Shown piece after piece: positions 14,438 to 22,324 of a DNA stretch of 22,500 bases (its first letter is position 1; each line of letters starts with the position of its first letter). This DNA is from Symbiodinium natans (Eukaryota > Sar > Dinophyceae > Suessiales > Symbiodiniaceae): NCBI GenBank assembly GCA_905221605.1, contig CAJNDS010002431.1, positions 2,501 through 25,000 on the forward strand, in the 5' to 3' direction. Position numbers and translations under genes: made by a program. The notes below the pieces were generated by a model. That model saw only the letters and a program-made list of their open reading frames with translations. It was not told where the DNA came from and ran no database searches.

Positions 14438-14502
14438 AGGCGCCAGCGGCGTCCCGTCCTCAGCTCTTTTGCTTGAGGGAACCCAGGGGCCCTTCAATGT
14501 GC
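14438..14502 (+). CDS. Exon, frame uncertain
   Basis: The acceptor is excellent (CTTCCTGCTTTTTCACCCCT, then CCGGCAG). It ends CAATGTGC|GTTTAGGG. Phase 2 reads GASGVPSSALLLEGTQGPF; phase 1 reads APAASRPQLFCLREPRGPS. Phase 0, which the preceding exon predicts, gives RRQRRPVLSSFA then TGA, so it could be a C-terminus or the phase link could be wrong. Confidence 0.45.
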
Positions 14503-14645
14503 GTTTAGGGTTTAGGGTTTAGGGTTTAGGGTTTAGGGTTTAGGGTTTAGGGTTTAGGGTTTAGGGTTTAGGGTTTAGGGGTTAGGGTTTGGGGTTTGGG
14601 GTTTAGGGGTTTAGGGTTTTAGGGTTTGGGGTTTGGGGTTTAGGG
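14503..14645 (+). repeat. TTTAGGG tract
   Basis: About 20 units, perfect to 14580, then TTTGGGG variants. It is followed by GGGGCCCTTCA, a word also found at the end of the preceding exon (14487-14496). Confidence 0.92.
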
Positions 14646-15315
14646 GCCCTTCAGGGTTGTGGGATTTACAATTTGTGGAGGGTTTGGTAGGTTTGATCGG
14701 GCTGAGCTTAGAAGGATCTAGAGGGCTGTTCTGGTTCAGAGGTCTCTTTGGCGGGAGGGGGCAAATGCCCTAAACTCTAAACACGAAGCCTTGCCCTAAA
14801 CCCTGAACCCTAAGCCTGAAGCCCTAAACCCTCAGCCCTAAACTCTAAACCCGAAGCTCTAAACCCTAAGCCCTCAGCCCGAAGCCCTAAGCCCTCTTTA
14901 AGCCTAGGTTACTGGGCAGCCTAGAACAGCTTCATGCCCAGACCCCTGAGATCCAAAAGATAGAACCCCCAATTAGTCCCCCAGAGTACTAGTGGGTCAT
15001 TCTTCAGAACCCTTACGGAGATCTATTTTTTTGGATCCTCCCAGTGGTCTGGGCAGGGGTGGTAGAGAACCTCATATGATCATGGGCCATTTTTGCTTTC
15101 TCTGGGCTTAGGATTGTGAATTTGGGGGTTGAGGGCGGAGTTCAAGGGATTTGGATCCCGGGGGGATTGAACCATGTATACCTGAACCCTATCACTAGAA
15201 ACTCTGAAGCCTACTCCATCATTGTGGTTTAGGGAATGCCTAAGCCCTAAACCCGAAACCCTAAACCCGAAACCCTAAACCCTAAACCCTAACCCTAAAC
15301 CCTAAACCCGCTGAG
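14646..15315. other. Probable intron, mixed
   Basis: Degenerate CCCTAAA at 14766-14895 and 15240-15307; otherwise unique sequence. At 15034-15055 GGATCCTCCCAGTGGTCTGG closely repeats 8901-8920. Open segments after it (GLGRGGREPHMIMG) and at 14711 (DLEGCSGSEVSLAGGG) lack donor or telomeric support. Confidence 0.4.
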
Positions 15316-15344
15316 GCCCGCGCATCCAGGCGCGAGCCGAGCAT
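15316..15344 (+). CDS. Weak small exon candidate
   Basis: 29 bp between a CCCTAAA tract with CGCTGAG and a GTGAGAG donor. Phase 0 reads ARASRREPS. The island continues unsupported to a degenerate TTTAGGG region at 15390. Confidence 0.25.
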
Positions 15345-15743
15345 GTGAGAGAGACCTGACCTGTTGAGATTCCATTCGGCGCAGGTGGTATAGGATGTAG
15401 GGTTTTGGGTTTAGGGTATAGGATACAAGGTTTAGGGCTTATACGGTTTATGATGATTTTGGGGTTTGAGGTACTTGGTGACCCTACGCCCAATCTCGGC
15501 CGAAACGAAGCCCATCAATGTAGCTACATAGCGGCCTCTATGCTTGTCCAGCCAACTTCGCCGTAAACCCTAGGTTTAGGGCTTGCGGGGTTTAGGGTTT
15601 CGGGCACGAGTTTATCTATCTTGTTTCCGCCCCCAAGGTCTGTTAATTTGGGCGTAGTATGCTTACTTCAGAAAAAGGATGCCGCTGGTACGCTTGTTCC
15701 CTTTTTTGTTGCTTCCCGTTTCTGATACTAGCAGTCAATAACA
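15345..15743. other. Probable intron sequence
   Basis: Degenerate TTTAGGG at 15395-15440 and 15570-15605, then a T-rich unique stretch. No supported exon. Confidence 0.4.
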
Positions 15744-15806
15744 GGGATCTTGTTAGGGGGCACTATAATCCCTACTAAGGAGTCTTAGTATAAGGGGGAA
15801 CATCCC
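15744..15806 (-). mobile_element. MITE-like element C, short copy
   Basis: On the minus strand it starts GGGATGTTCCCCCTTATACT and matches about 30 bp of the copy at 16862, then diverges and ends in GATCCC. It is a shortened copy in opposite orientation. Confidence 0.55.
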
Positions 15807-15894
15807 AACTTACCATGTAGTTCGCAACCCTAAACCCTAAACCCTGAACCCTGAACCTTGAACCCTGAACACTTTCCGGTGTGGGGCTTGACAG

Positions 15895-15956
15895 CCTGAG
15901 TCTGCGAAAACTGCTCAGGAAGCAGGTTGCTTACAACATCCACTTGGCAACCCCTG
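15895..15956 (+). CDS. Exon: basic, LSLRKLLRKQVAYNIHLATP
   Basis: 62 bp after GGGGCTTGACAG, downstream of CCCTAAA units. Phase 2 reads LSLRKLLRKQVAYNIHLATP and ends CCTG|GTGGGG in phase 1. A basic amphipathic helix followed by a strand is plausible. Phase joins to 16169. A phase 0 reading (PESAKTAQEAGCLQHP) is also open. Confidence 0.48.
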
Positions 15957-16168
15957 GTGGGGCTTAGGACTTACAATTTAGGAATTAGGGTTTAGGGTTT
16001 AGGGTTTAGGGCTAGGGTTTAGGGTTTAGCCTCAAGCTTCCTGAACCCCTAGCCGCACACCCTAAACCTAGACCCTATAGGGGTTTAGGGTTTAGGGTTT
16101 AGGGTAACCCGAAACCCTGTACCCTTTACACCCTCAACCGCTCGCTGATACGCGTGGGCGTTCCACAG
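15957..16168. other. Intron with alternating TTTAGGG and CCCTAAA words
   Basis: TTTAGGG at 15977-16028 and 16083-16106, C-rich words at 16055-16075 and 16110-16140, ending GGGCGTTCCACAG. Confidence 0.5.
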
Positions 16169-16219
16169 GTGCTGCTGCCAAGAGCGCAATGCAGCGGTCT
16201 CAGTGGTCGTGCATTCAGG
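16169..16219 (+). CDS. Exon: AAAKSAMQRSQWSCIQ
   Basis: 51 bp after GGCGTTCCACAG, ending CATTCAGG|GCTTTAGGG, a GC-type donor made from a telomeric unit. In phase 1, from 15956, it reads AAAKSAMQRSQWSCIQ and leaves phase 1. All frames are open, so the phase link is what selects this one. Confidence 0.46.
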
Positions 16220-16854
16220 GCTTTAGGGTTTAGGATAACCCTAAGCCCTAAACCCTAAACCCTAAACCCTAAACCTTCATCCCTACATAAACTTTTGAAG
16301 TTGAGGTGTGGTCCAGGGGTTCAGGTCTCCAGGATTGTGGGACTTACTATACGCCTTGAACCCCTAAGCCCTGGGCTCCTAAACCGACCCTCAAAGCACC
16401 TTGAAACCCGACAGCCGGCGGGGTGTAGGGTTTAGTGTTCGGGTTTAGGGTTTAGGGTTTGGGGTTTAGGGTTTGGGGTTTAGGGTTTAGGGTTCAGGGT
16501 TGAGGGTCCCTAAACCCGAAACCCTAGATTTCACTATCCTGAACTAAGCCCATGCCCATGCAGCCATCATGCAGCTCTGAAGGTTGCGAGGGTTTTGAGG
16601 CGTTTTTGACTTGGCTTCAGGTTTAGGCGTTAGGGCTTTGAGTTTTCTTGGGCTGGTTAGGGTTCAGGGTTCAGGGTTTAGGGTTGAGGGTTTAGGGTTT
16701 ATGAGGTGACGCGCCCTTGTCTCCAGATTGCCTGTTGTTAGATTTGGGTTTAGGGTTTAGGGTTAAGGGTTCAGGGTTTAGGGTTCAGGGTTTAGGGTTT
16801 ACAGTTTTGGGTTTAGGGCTAAAGTGACGCTAGGCCTCAGTTGGGATAGACGCT
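16220..16854. other. Mixed telomeric and unique sequence with possible microexons
   Basis: A short GCTTTAGGGTTTAGG is followed almost at once by CCCTAAA (16238-16276), a tight potential hairpin. TTTAGGG at 16428-16505, 16660-16705 and 16747-16820. Small islands at 16396-16425, 16563-16581 and 16731-16750 have acceptor-like CAG or AAG but are too short to call. Confidence 0.45.
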
Positions 16855-16861
16855 AGACATC

Positions 16862-16961
16862 GGGATGTTCCACCTTATACTAAGAGTCCTTAAGAAGGAT
16901 TGCAATAGGGGGTACTATAGACCTATTAAAGACTGTTGGTATGATGAAGGGGGAACATCCC
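16862..16961 (+). mobile_element. MITE-like element C, full copy with flanking duplication
   Basis: 100 bp with perfect 10-bp inverted ends, GGGATGTTCC and GGAACATCCC. AGACATC lies directly before it (16855-16861) and again one base after it (16963-16969), a probable 7-8 bp target-site duplication. An 80-residue-class open frame across it is chance. Confidence 0.75.
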
Positions 16962-16997
16962 AAGACATCAGTTTACAACGTCCTGTAGGTGCCAGGC

Positions 16998-19687
16998 CTT
17001 GCTACGCACATCGTTATTGCTTTGCTATGTGCTTGTTCTGTGGCCTGGCTCTTAATGCCAAACATCTGCTAAACGAGGCACCTAGTTGCGTCGCCTTATA
17101 AGGGCTATGTTGATAAGAAGTTGTTTCGGCCTGGCACGCTCTTGTCTTCAGATGGCTCACTTTTCATGGCCCTGCTGAAGCTACCTCCGTAGCCAAGACT
17201 GCTTGGTACCGATACCTACCTGGCAGAGCCTTCGGCAAGGATGCACGGGTTAAAATGTTTACCGAACAGTTGTGGAACAAGCTGACGCCCAGCTGTGCAG
17301 GGCAACACATCTTTTCAGTTCGGTCGATTTCTGCTGGCACGCTCTTGCTACTTGCTACTGGATTGCCTTGCTATGTGCTTGCTCTGTGGCCGGGCTCTTA
17401 ATGCCAAACATCTGCTAAACGAGGCACCTAGTTGCGTCGCATTATAAGGTCTATGTTGATAAGAAGTTGTTTCGGCCTGGCACGCTCTTGTCTTCAGATG
17501 GCTCACTTTTCATGGCCCTGCTGAAGCTACCTCCGTAGCCAAGACTGCTTGGTACCGATACCTACCTGGCAGAGCCTTCGGCAAGGATGCACGGGTTAAA
17601 ATGTTTACCGAACAGTTGTGGAACAAGCTGACGCCCAGCTGTGCAGGGCAACACATCTTTTCAGTTCGGTCGATTTCTGCTGGCACGCTCTTGCTACTTG
17701 CTACTGGATTGCCTTGCTATGTGCTTGCTCTGTGGCCGGGCTCTTAATGCCAAACAGCTGCTCAACGAGGCACCTAGTTGCGTCGCCTTATAAGGTCTAT
17801 GTTGATAAGAAGTTGTTTCGGCCTGGCACGCTCTTGTCTTCAGATGGCTCACTTTTCATGGCCCTGCTGAAGCTACCTCCGTAGCCAAGACTGCTTGGTA
17901 CCGATACCTACCTGGCAGAGCCTTCGGCAAGGATGCACGGGTTAAAATGTTTACCGAACAGTTGTGGAACAAGCTGACGCCCAGCTGTGCAGGGCAACAC
18001 ATCTTTTCAGTTCGGTCGATTTCTGCTGGCACGCTCTTGCTACTTGCTACTGGATTGCCTTGCTATGTGCTTGTTCTGTGGCCGGGCTCTTAATGCCAAA
18101 CCGCTGCTAAACAAGGCACCTAGTTGCGTCGCATTATAAGGTCTATGTTGATAAGAAGTTGTTTCGGCCTGGCACGCTCTTGTCTTCAGATGGCTCACTT
18201 TTCATGGCCCTGCTGAAGCTACCTCCGTAGCCAAGACTGCTTGGTACCGATACCTACCTGGCAGAGCCTTCGGCAAGGATGCACGGGTTAAAATGTTTAC
18301 CGAACAGTTGTGGAACAAGCTGACGCCCAGCTGTGCAGGGCAAAACATCTTTTCAGTTCGGTCGATTTCTGCTGGCACACTCTTGCTACTGGATTGCCTT
18401 GCTATGTGCTTGCTCTGTGGCCGGGCTCTTAATGCCAAACAGCTGCTCAACGAGGCACCTAGTTGCGTCGCCTTATAAGGTCTATGTTGATAAGAAGTTG
18501 TTTCGGCCTGGCACGCTCTTGTCTTCAGATGGCTCACTTTTCATGGCCCTGCTGAAGCTACCTCCGTAGCCAAGACTGCTTGGTACCGATACCTACCTGG
18601 CAGAGCCTTCGGCAAGGATGCACGGGTTAAAATGTTTACCGAACAGTTGTGGAACAAGCTGACGCCCAGCTGTGCAGGGCAACACATCTTTTCAGTTCGG
18701 TCGATTTCTGCTGGCACGCTCTTGCTACTTGCTACTGGATTGCCTTGCTATGTGCTTGCTCTGTGGCCGGGCTCTTAATGCCAAACAGCTGCTCAACGAG
18801 GCACCTAGTTGCGTCGCCTTATAAGGTCTATGTTGATAAGAAGTTGTTTCGGCCTGGCACGCTCTTGTCTTCAGATGGCTCACTTTTCATGGCCCTGCTG
18901 AAGCTACCTCCGTAGCCAAGACTGCTTGGTACCGATACCTACCTGGCAGAGCCTTCGGCAAGGATGCACGGGTTAAAATGTTTACCGAACAGTTGTAGAA
19001 CAAGCACTGGATTGCCTTGCTATGTGCTTGTTCTGTGGCCGGGCTCTTAATGCCAAACAGCTGCTCAACGAGGCACCTAGTTGCGTCGCATTATAAGGTC
19101 TATGTTGATAAGAAGTTGTTTCGGCCTGGCACGCTCTTGTCTTCAGATGGCTCACTTTTCATGGCCCTGCTGAAGCTACCTCCGTAGCCAAGACTGCTTG
19201 GTACCGATACCTACCTGGCAGAGCCTTCGGCAAGGATGCACGGGTTAAAATGTTTACCGAACAGTTGTGGAACAAGCTGACGCCCAGCTGTGCAGGGCAA
19301 CACATCTTTTCAGTTCGGTCGATTTCTGCTGGCACGCTCTTGCTACTGGATTGCCTTGCTATGTGCTTGCTCTGTGGCCGGGCTCTTAATGCCAAACAGC
19401 TGCTCAACGAGGCACCTAGTTGCGTCGCCTTATAAGGTCTATGTTGATAAGAAGTTGTTTCGGCCTGGCACGCTCTTGTCTTCAGATGGCTCACTTTTCA
19501 TGGCCCTGCTGAAGCTACCTCCGTAGCCAAGACTGCTTGGTACCGATACCTACCTGGCAGAGCCTTCGGCAAGGATGCACGGGTTAAAATGTTTACCGAA
19601 CAGTTGTGGAACAAGCTGATGCCCAGCTGTGCAGGGCAACACATCTTTTCAGTTCGGTCGATTTCTGCTGGCACGCTCTTGCTACTG
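16998..19687 (+). repeat. Tandem array of about 346-bp units, roughly 7.9 copies
   Basis: The anchor word GCTGACGCCC starts at 17281, 17627, 17973, 18319, 18658 and 19276, and its variant GCTGATGCCC at 19615. Spacings are 346, 346, 346, 339, 618 and 339. The 339 units lack one 7-bp TTGCTAC duplication, and one unit near 19003 has lost about 70 bp. Units are nearly identical except for a few sites (CATCTGCTAAAC or CAGCTGCTCAAC; GCCTTAT or GCATTAT). The first 20 bp are diverged and the last unit is cut off just before element A. It contains no telomere-like DNA. Open frames in it are unit-bound and not evolutionarily frame-preserving, because 346 is not a multiple of three. Confidence 0.95.
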
Positions 19688-19702
19688 CATACTTCCCCTG
19701 GG

Positions 19703-19805
19703 TTTTGGAGTACTATACTTTAATACTTTTTTTGGTTCTGGGTTTCTATTATAGCTACTTATACCTAAAAAGTATATACTAATTTTTCCAGGGTCTACTC
19801 CAAAG
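19703..19805 (+). mobile_element. MITE-like element A, copy 3, at the array edge
   Basis: GGGTTTTGGAGTACTATAC to GGTCTACTCCAAAG. It begins 16 bp after the last 346-bp unit breaks off. The interior matches copy 2 closely (TTCTGGGTTTCTATTATAGC). Same orientation as the others. Confidence 0.7.
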
Positions 19806-19882
19806 CTAAGTCCCTGTGACCATGCATTGAAGCCTTTTAAACATTCATAGCCAGCCACGGTATTGCTTCAGATTTCTCCCAG

Positions 19883-19924
19883 CTACACTTTCTCGCGTTC
19901 AGGCTTCATATCCTTGCCCTGAAC
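19883..19924 (+). CDS. Small candidate exon, hydrophobic
   Basis: 42 bp, phase 0 to 0, after CAGATTTCTCCCAG, ending CTGAAC|GCTTTAGGG, the same GC-type telomeric donor as at 16219. It reads LHFLAFRLHILALN. Short, so chance is possible. Confidence 0.35.
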
Positions 19925-20363
19925 GCTTTAGGGTTTAGGTCTTTCGAGATTTTAGGGTTTTGGGGGTTTAGGGTATAGGAACCCTATGCCCTGGTTTTAG
20001 AGTAGAGGCTTCTAGGGTTTAGGATGCTGAATTCCTTTTTTTGAGGAATCTTAAACAAAAAGAGTTGCTTCTCTGGCCCCGGAAAGGGTGGCTCTTCTTC
20101 TTCTGCTCACAGTTAGGGCAAAGAGCTTCCCCTGATCAACCCTCCTCCTCCTAAGCAATCCTGTGGCCATTCCCCAAACCCCGTTCCCCAACCGCTGAAC
20201 CCCAAACCCCAAACCCTAAACCCTAAACCCCAAACCCTAAACCCTAAACCCCAAACCCTAAACCCTAAACCCCAAACCCTAAACCCAAAACCCCAAACCC
20301 CAAACCTTAAAACCTCGAGCCCGCGGCCTTCAAGCCAAAAACCTCACGCTTCAAGCCTCGCAG
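19925..20363. other. Probable intron with inverted telomeric ends
   Basis: It opens GCTTTAGGGTTTAGG and ends with a C-rich tract (20173-20308, alternating CCCTAAA and CCCCAAA) and CAAGCCTCGCAG. The middle (20000-20160) is unique, with a pyrimidine-rich patch. Confidence 0.5.
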
Positions 20364-20406
20364 CCAAAAACGGCATCATGAATGTTCCCCAGTGAAACCC
20401 TGCAGG
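20364..20406 (+). CDS. Small candidate exon
   Basis: 43 bp after CTTCAAGCCTCGCAG, ending CTGCAGG|GTTCAGAG. Only phase 2 is open: QKRHHECSPVKPCR. The other frames hit TGA. It is not in phase with the next exon. Confidence 0.33.
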
Positions 20407-20457
20407 GTTCAGAGTTTTCAAGTTGGGGTTTAAGGTATATAAGGATTATGTGGTTCA

Positions 20458-20520
20458 CCCTAAACCCTAAACCCTTTCACCCTAAACTCTAAACCCTGAA
20501 CCTTTCACCCTGAACCCTAG
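20458..20520 (-). repeat. Degenerate CCCTAAA tract
   Basis: CCCTAAA with CTTTCACCCTAAA and CCCTGAA variants, followed by GGAATTATAGAATTCAG, the acceptor of the next exon. Confidence 0.8.
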
Positions 20521-20540
20521 AACGGAATTATAGAATTCAG

Positions 20541-20620
20541 ACTTGTTGGACCTGAGGCCAAATCAGAATCTGACAAACCAAATGCAGATGATGGCAATGA
20601 TGATGGGGCCGCCTGCCCTG
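20541..20620 (+). CDS. Exon: Asn/Gln/Met-rich
   Basis: 80 bp after TAGAATTCAG, ending GCCCTG|GTTTAGGG. In phase 1 it reads LLDLRPNQNLTNQMQMMAMM, then MGPPAL, and leaves phase 0, matching 20870. Phase 2 is also open (EAKSESDKPNADDGNDDG), because the DNA is ATG/GAT-repetitive. The N/Q/M-rich reading is chosen by phase and donor. Confidence 0.5.
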
Positions 20621-20743
20621 GTTTAGGGCTTCGGGTGCTAGAGGTTAGGATTCGGGGTTGAGGTCTTAGGCTTTTTCAGGCTTCACAAGCATTTCGTAGT
20701 TAGAGCTTTGCCTGTTTCTTTTGGTTTGGGGCTTGGGATAATT

Positions 20744-20815
20744 GCAAGCCCTAAGCCCTCAACCCCAACATATTTGCTGCAAGCCCTAAGCCCTCAACCC
20801 CAACATATTTGCTTA
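20744..20815. repeat. Perfect 36-bp tandem duplication
   Basis: The block GCAAGCCCTAAGCCCTCAAC through CATATTTGCT occurs twice in tandem. It includes C-rich telomere-like words, showing recent local duplication in the intron. Confidence 0.9.
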
Positions 20816-20869
20816 CCAGTACTTAGAAAGGCCTTGGGCAAGTAGGTGCCGCGCATCCCCCTCCCTAAG

Positions 20870-20920
20870 TTTCCTAGCAAGTTCTGGGGTACTCTGAGAG
20901 GTGTGTCCGCTGACTTTAGG
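20870..20920 (+). CDS. Exon: FPSKFWGTLRGVSADF
   Basis: 51 bp, phase 0 to 0, after CATCCCCCTCCCTAAG, ending GACTTTAGG|GTTTATAG. It reads FPSKFWGTLRGVSADFR. The pyrimidine tract is good and the phase matches both neighbours. Confidence 0.48.
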
Positions 20921-20964
20921 GTTTATAGTTTCATGTTTAGGATTGTCGGTGTGTTATAGTGTTT

Positions 20965-20966
<2 letters not shown>

Positions 20967-20996
<30 letters not shown>

Positions 20997-21078
20997 GGCT
21001 TCGGGTTGAGGGTTGAGGGTTGAGGCTTGAGGCTTGAGGGTTGAGGGTTGAGGGTTGAGGTTGAGGGTTTCGGGTTTC
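20967..21078 (+). repeat. GGGTTGA and GGGTTTC variant arrays
   Basis: About fourteen GGGTTGA units with a GGGCTTC interruption, then four GGGTTTC units, then TTTAGGG. These are variants of the telomeric heptamer that spread locally. Confidence 0.9.
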
Positions 21079-21173
21079 GGGTTTCGGGTTTAGGGTTTAG
21101 GGGTTTCAGGGTTCAGGGGTTCCAGGGTTTTGGGATTTAGGCTTCTAGTGCTTTTGGGGCTTTCAGGCTGCAG

Positions 21174-21221
21174 AATGCTCGCACGCTTGCGAAGCAGGAT
21201 CCACGGGCTATGCGAACTTGG
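21174..21221 (+). CDS. Exon: NARTLAKQDPRAMRTW
   Basis: 48 bp, phase 0 to 0, after GGCTTTCAGGCTGCAG, ending ACTTGG|GTAGCG. It reads NARTLAKQDPRAMRTW, a helix-like pattern. The frame stays open past the donor, so the end could be further right. Phase agrees with 20920 and 21426. Confidence 0.48.
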
Positions 21222-21425
21222 GTAGCGAATCATGCTACCCCTTTTATACCCCAAATAGAATAAAAGCCCCTTAAAGGGACCCCCCCCCCCCAAAAAAAAA
21301 AAAAGAAGCTTCCCTTCTTTTGGGAAAGCCCAAACCCTAAACCCCAACACCCTAAACCCTAAACCCTAAACCCTAAACCCTAAACCCTAAACCCTAAACC
21401 CTAAACCCCCCCCATGTTGCGCCAG
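21222..21425 (-). repeat. Intron ending in a perfect CCCTAAA tract
   Basis: GTAGCGAATC, unique sequence with C10/A13 homopolymers (21280-21304), then CCCTAAA (21330-21411) and CATGTTGCGCCAG. Confidence 0.7.
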
Positions 21426-21523
21426 GAACATGGGCATGATGGGCATGGGTGGTGGAATGGGTATGCCCAGTCCTCAGGGGAAAGTTTGCAAGAGTTGAGG
21501 AACCCCTCAGTGCAACTTCGTCG
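21426..21523 (+). CDS. Exon with two good frames
   Basis: 98 bp after GTTGCGCCAG, ending CTTCGTCG|GTTTAGGG. In phase 0, as predicted by 21221, it reads EHGHDGHGWWNGYAQSSGES, then LQELRNPSVQLRR, open to the donor. In phase 2 it reads NMGMMGMGGGMGMPSPQGK, then VCKS and TGA, which would be a Met/Gly-rich C-terminus. The hexamer ATGGGC repeats, so both look patterned. An exon is likely; the frame is not settled. Confidence 0.5.
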
Positions 21524-21580
21524 GTTTAGGGTTTAAATTTAGGGTTTAGGGTTTAGGGTTTAGGGTTTAGGGTTTAGGGT
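21524..21580 (+). repeat. TTTAGGG tract at intron start
   Basis: Near-perfect units beginning at the donor of the preceding exon. Confidence 0.9.
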
Positions 21581-21599
21581 TGAGGGCCCATTTCTTGGG

Positions 21600-21704
21600 T
21601 TTTGGAGTACTACACTTCAATACTTGTTTTTGGTTCTGGCTTCCTTTTTTTGCTAGTTAGACGTAAGGAAGTATATGCCATGGCTTGCAGGGTCTACTCC
21701 AAAG
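21600..21704 (+). mobile_element. MITE-like element A, copy 4, diverged
   Basis: TTTGGAGTACTACACTTCAA to GGTCTACTCCAAAG. The interior is more diverged (GCTAGTTAGACGTAAGGAAG) and the pyrimidine run before CAG is replaced by GGCTTGCAG. Confidence 0.62.
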
Positions 21705-21864
21705 TAGGGCTTTTCTGGCGACCGTATGAACCCTAACATTGGGATCAGAAGCTAGATTGTACTATAGTGTTTTACACGTTTCTAAGTTATATAAACCTAA
21801 AAAAGCCCCTAAACCCTACAACTCATACCTGCAAGGGTACATAGACCATAGGGGGGGCTTGCAG

Positions 21865-21931
21865 GGTTCAACTTGCTTTGGGATTGGCTTCGGCGTGATG
21901 CGGCGGTAAGCTCATGCAGTGGCAGCGTGCG
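21865..21931 (+). CDS. Candidate exon: FNLLWDWLRRDAA
   Basis: 67 bp after GGGGCTTGCAG, ending GTGCG|GTTAATTTTAGGG. In phase 1 it reads FNLLWDWLRRDAAVSSCSG, helix-like. An internal GTAAGC at 21906 is an alternative donor. Entry phase does not match the exit phase of 21523. Confidence 0.38.
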
Positions 21932-21937
21932 GTTAAT

Positions 21938-22058
21938 TTTAGGGTTTAGGGTTCAGGGTTTTGGGTTTGGGGTTTGGGGCCCTAAACACTAAATCCTAAA
22001 CCCTAAACCCCGGTTTAGGGTTTAGGATCTAGGGCCTAGGGCTTAGGGTTTTTGGTCG
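21938..22058. repeat. TTTAGGG-CCCTAAA-TTTAGGG cluster
   Basis: G-rich units (21938-21979) abut C-rich units (21980-22010), then G-rich again (22011-22055). The tight inverted arrangement can form a hairpin. A good acceptor (CTTCCGGTGTCCTGTTCCGCAG) follows. Confidence 0.8.
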
Positions 22059-22087
22059 GCTTCTTCCGGTGTCCTGTTCCGCAGTAG

Positions 22088-22140
22088 CTATCAGCTGTAG
22101 CAATTGCCACTGAAACTTCAAGCCCTCAGCTGGACCTTCG
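22088..22140 (+). CDS. Candidate exon: LSAVAIATETSSPQLDL
   Basis: 53 bp after CCGCAGTAG, ending CCTTCG|GTAACC. Phase 0 reads LSAVAIATETSSPQLDL. The donor coincides with the left end of element B copy 3, so the element may supply the splice site. Confidence 0.36.
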
Positions 22141-22141
22141 G

Positions 22142-22262
22142 TAACCCTAAGGGTCCACGCACCTAAACAATTAGTGTATACTTGGGCCTTATTAAAGTGC
22201 CTCCTATATAAGGACTTTGGGGCCCAAGTATATACTCATAAGGTACATGGACCCTTAGGGTA
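22142..22262. mobile_element. MITE-like element B, copy 3
   Basis: About 120 bp with long inverted ends (ACCCTAAGGGTCCACGCACC and AGGTACATGGACCCTTAGGG, two mismatches) and the core CTCCTATATAAGGACTTTGG. It is the best preserved of the three copies. Confidence 0.72.
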
Positions 22263-22324
22263 ACTTCTACACCCTCAAAAGATTCGGGCTGGCCGTACCT
22301 TGCGTCAGCAACTGCCATATGTCC

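Noticed and set aside
17618-19526. Repeated 60-111 residue open frames on both strands in the 346-bp array
   Set aside because: Each is confined to one unit. The 346-bp period is not a multiple of three, deletions ignore frame, and no splice-like borders recur consistently. They are repeats of one chance frame.
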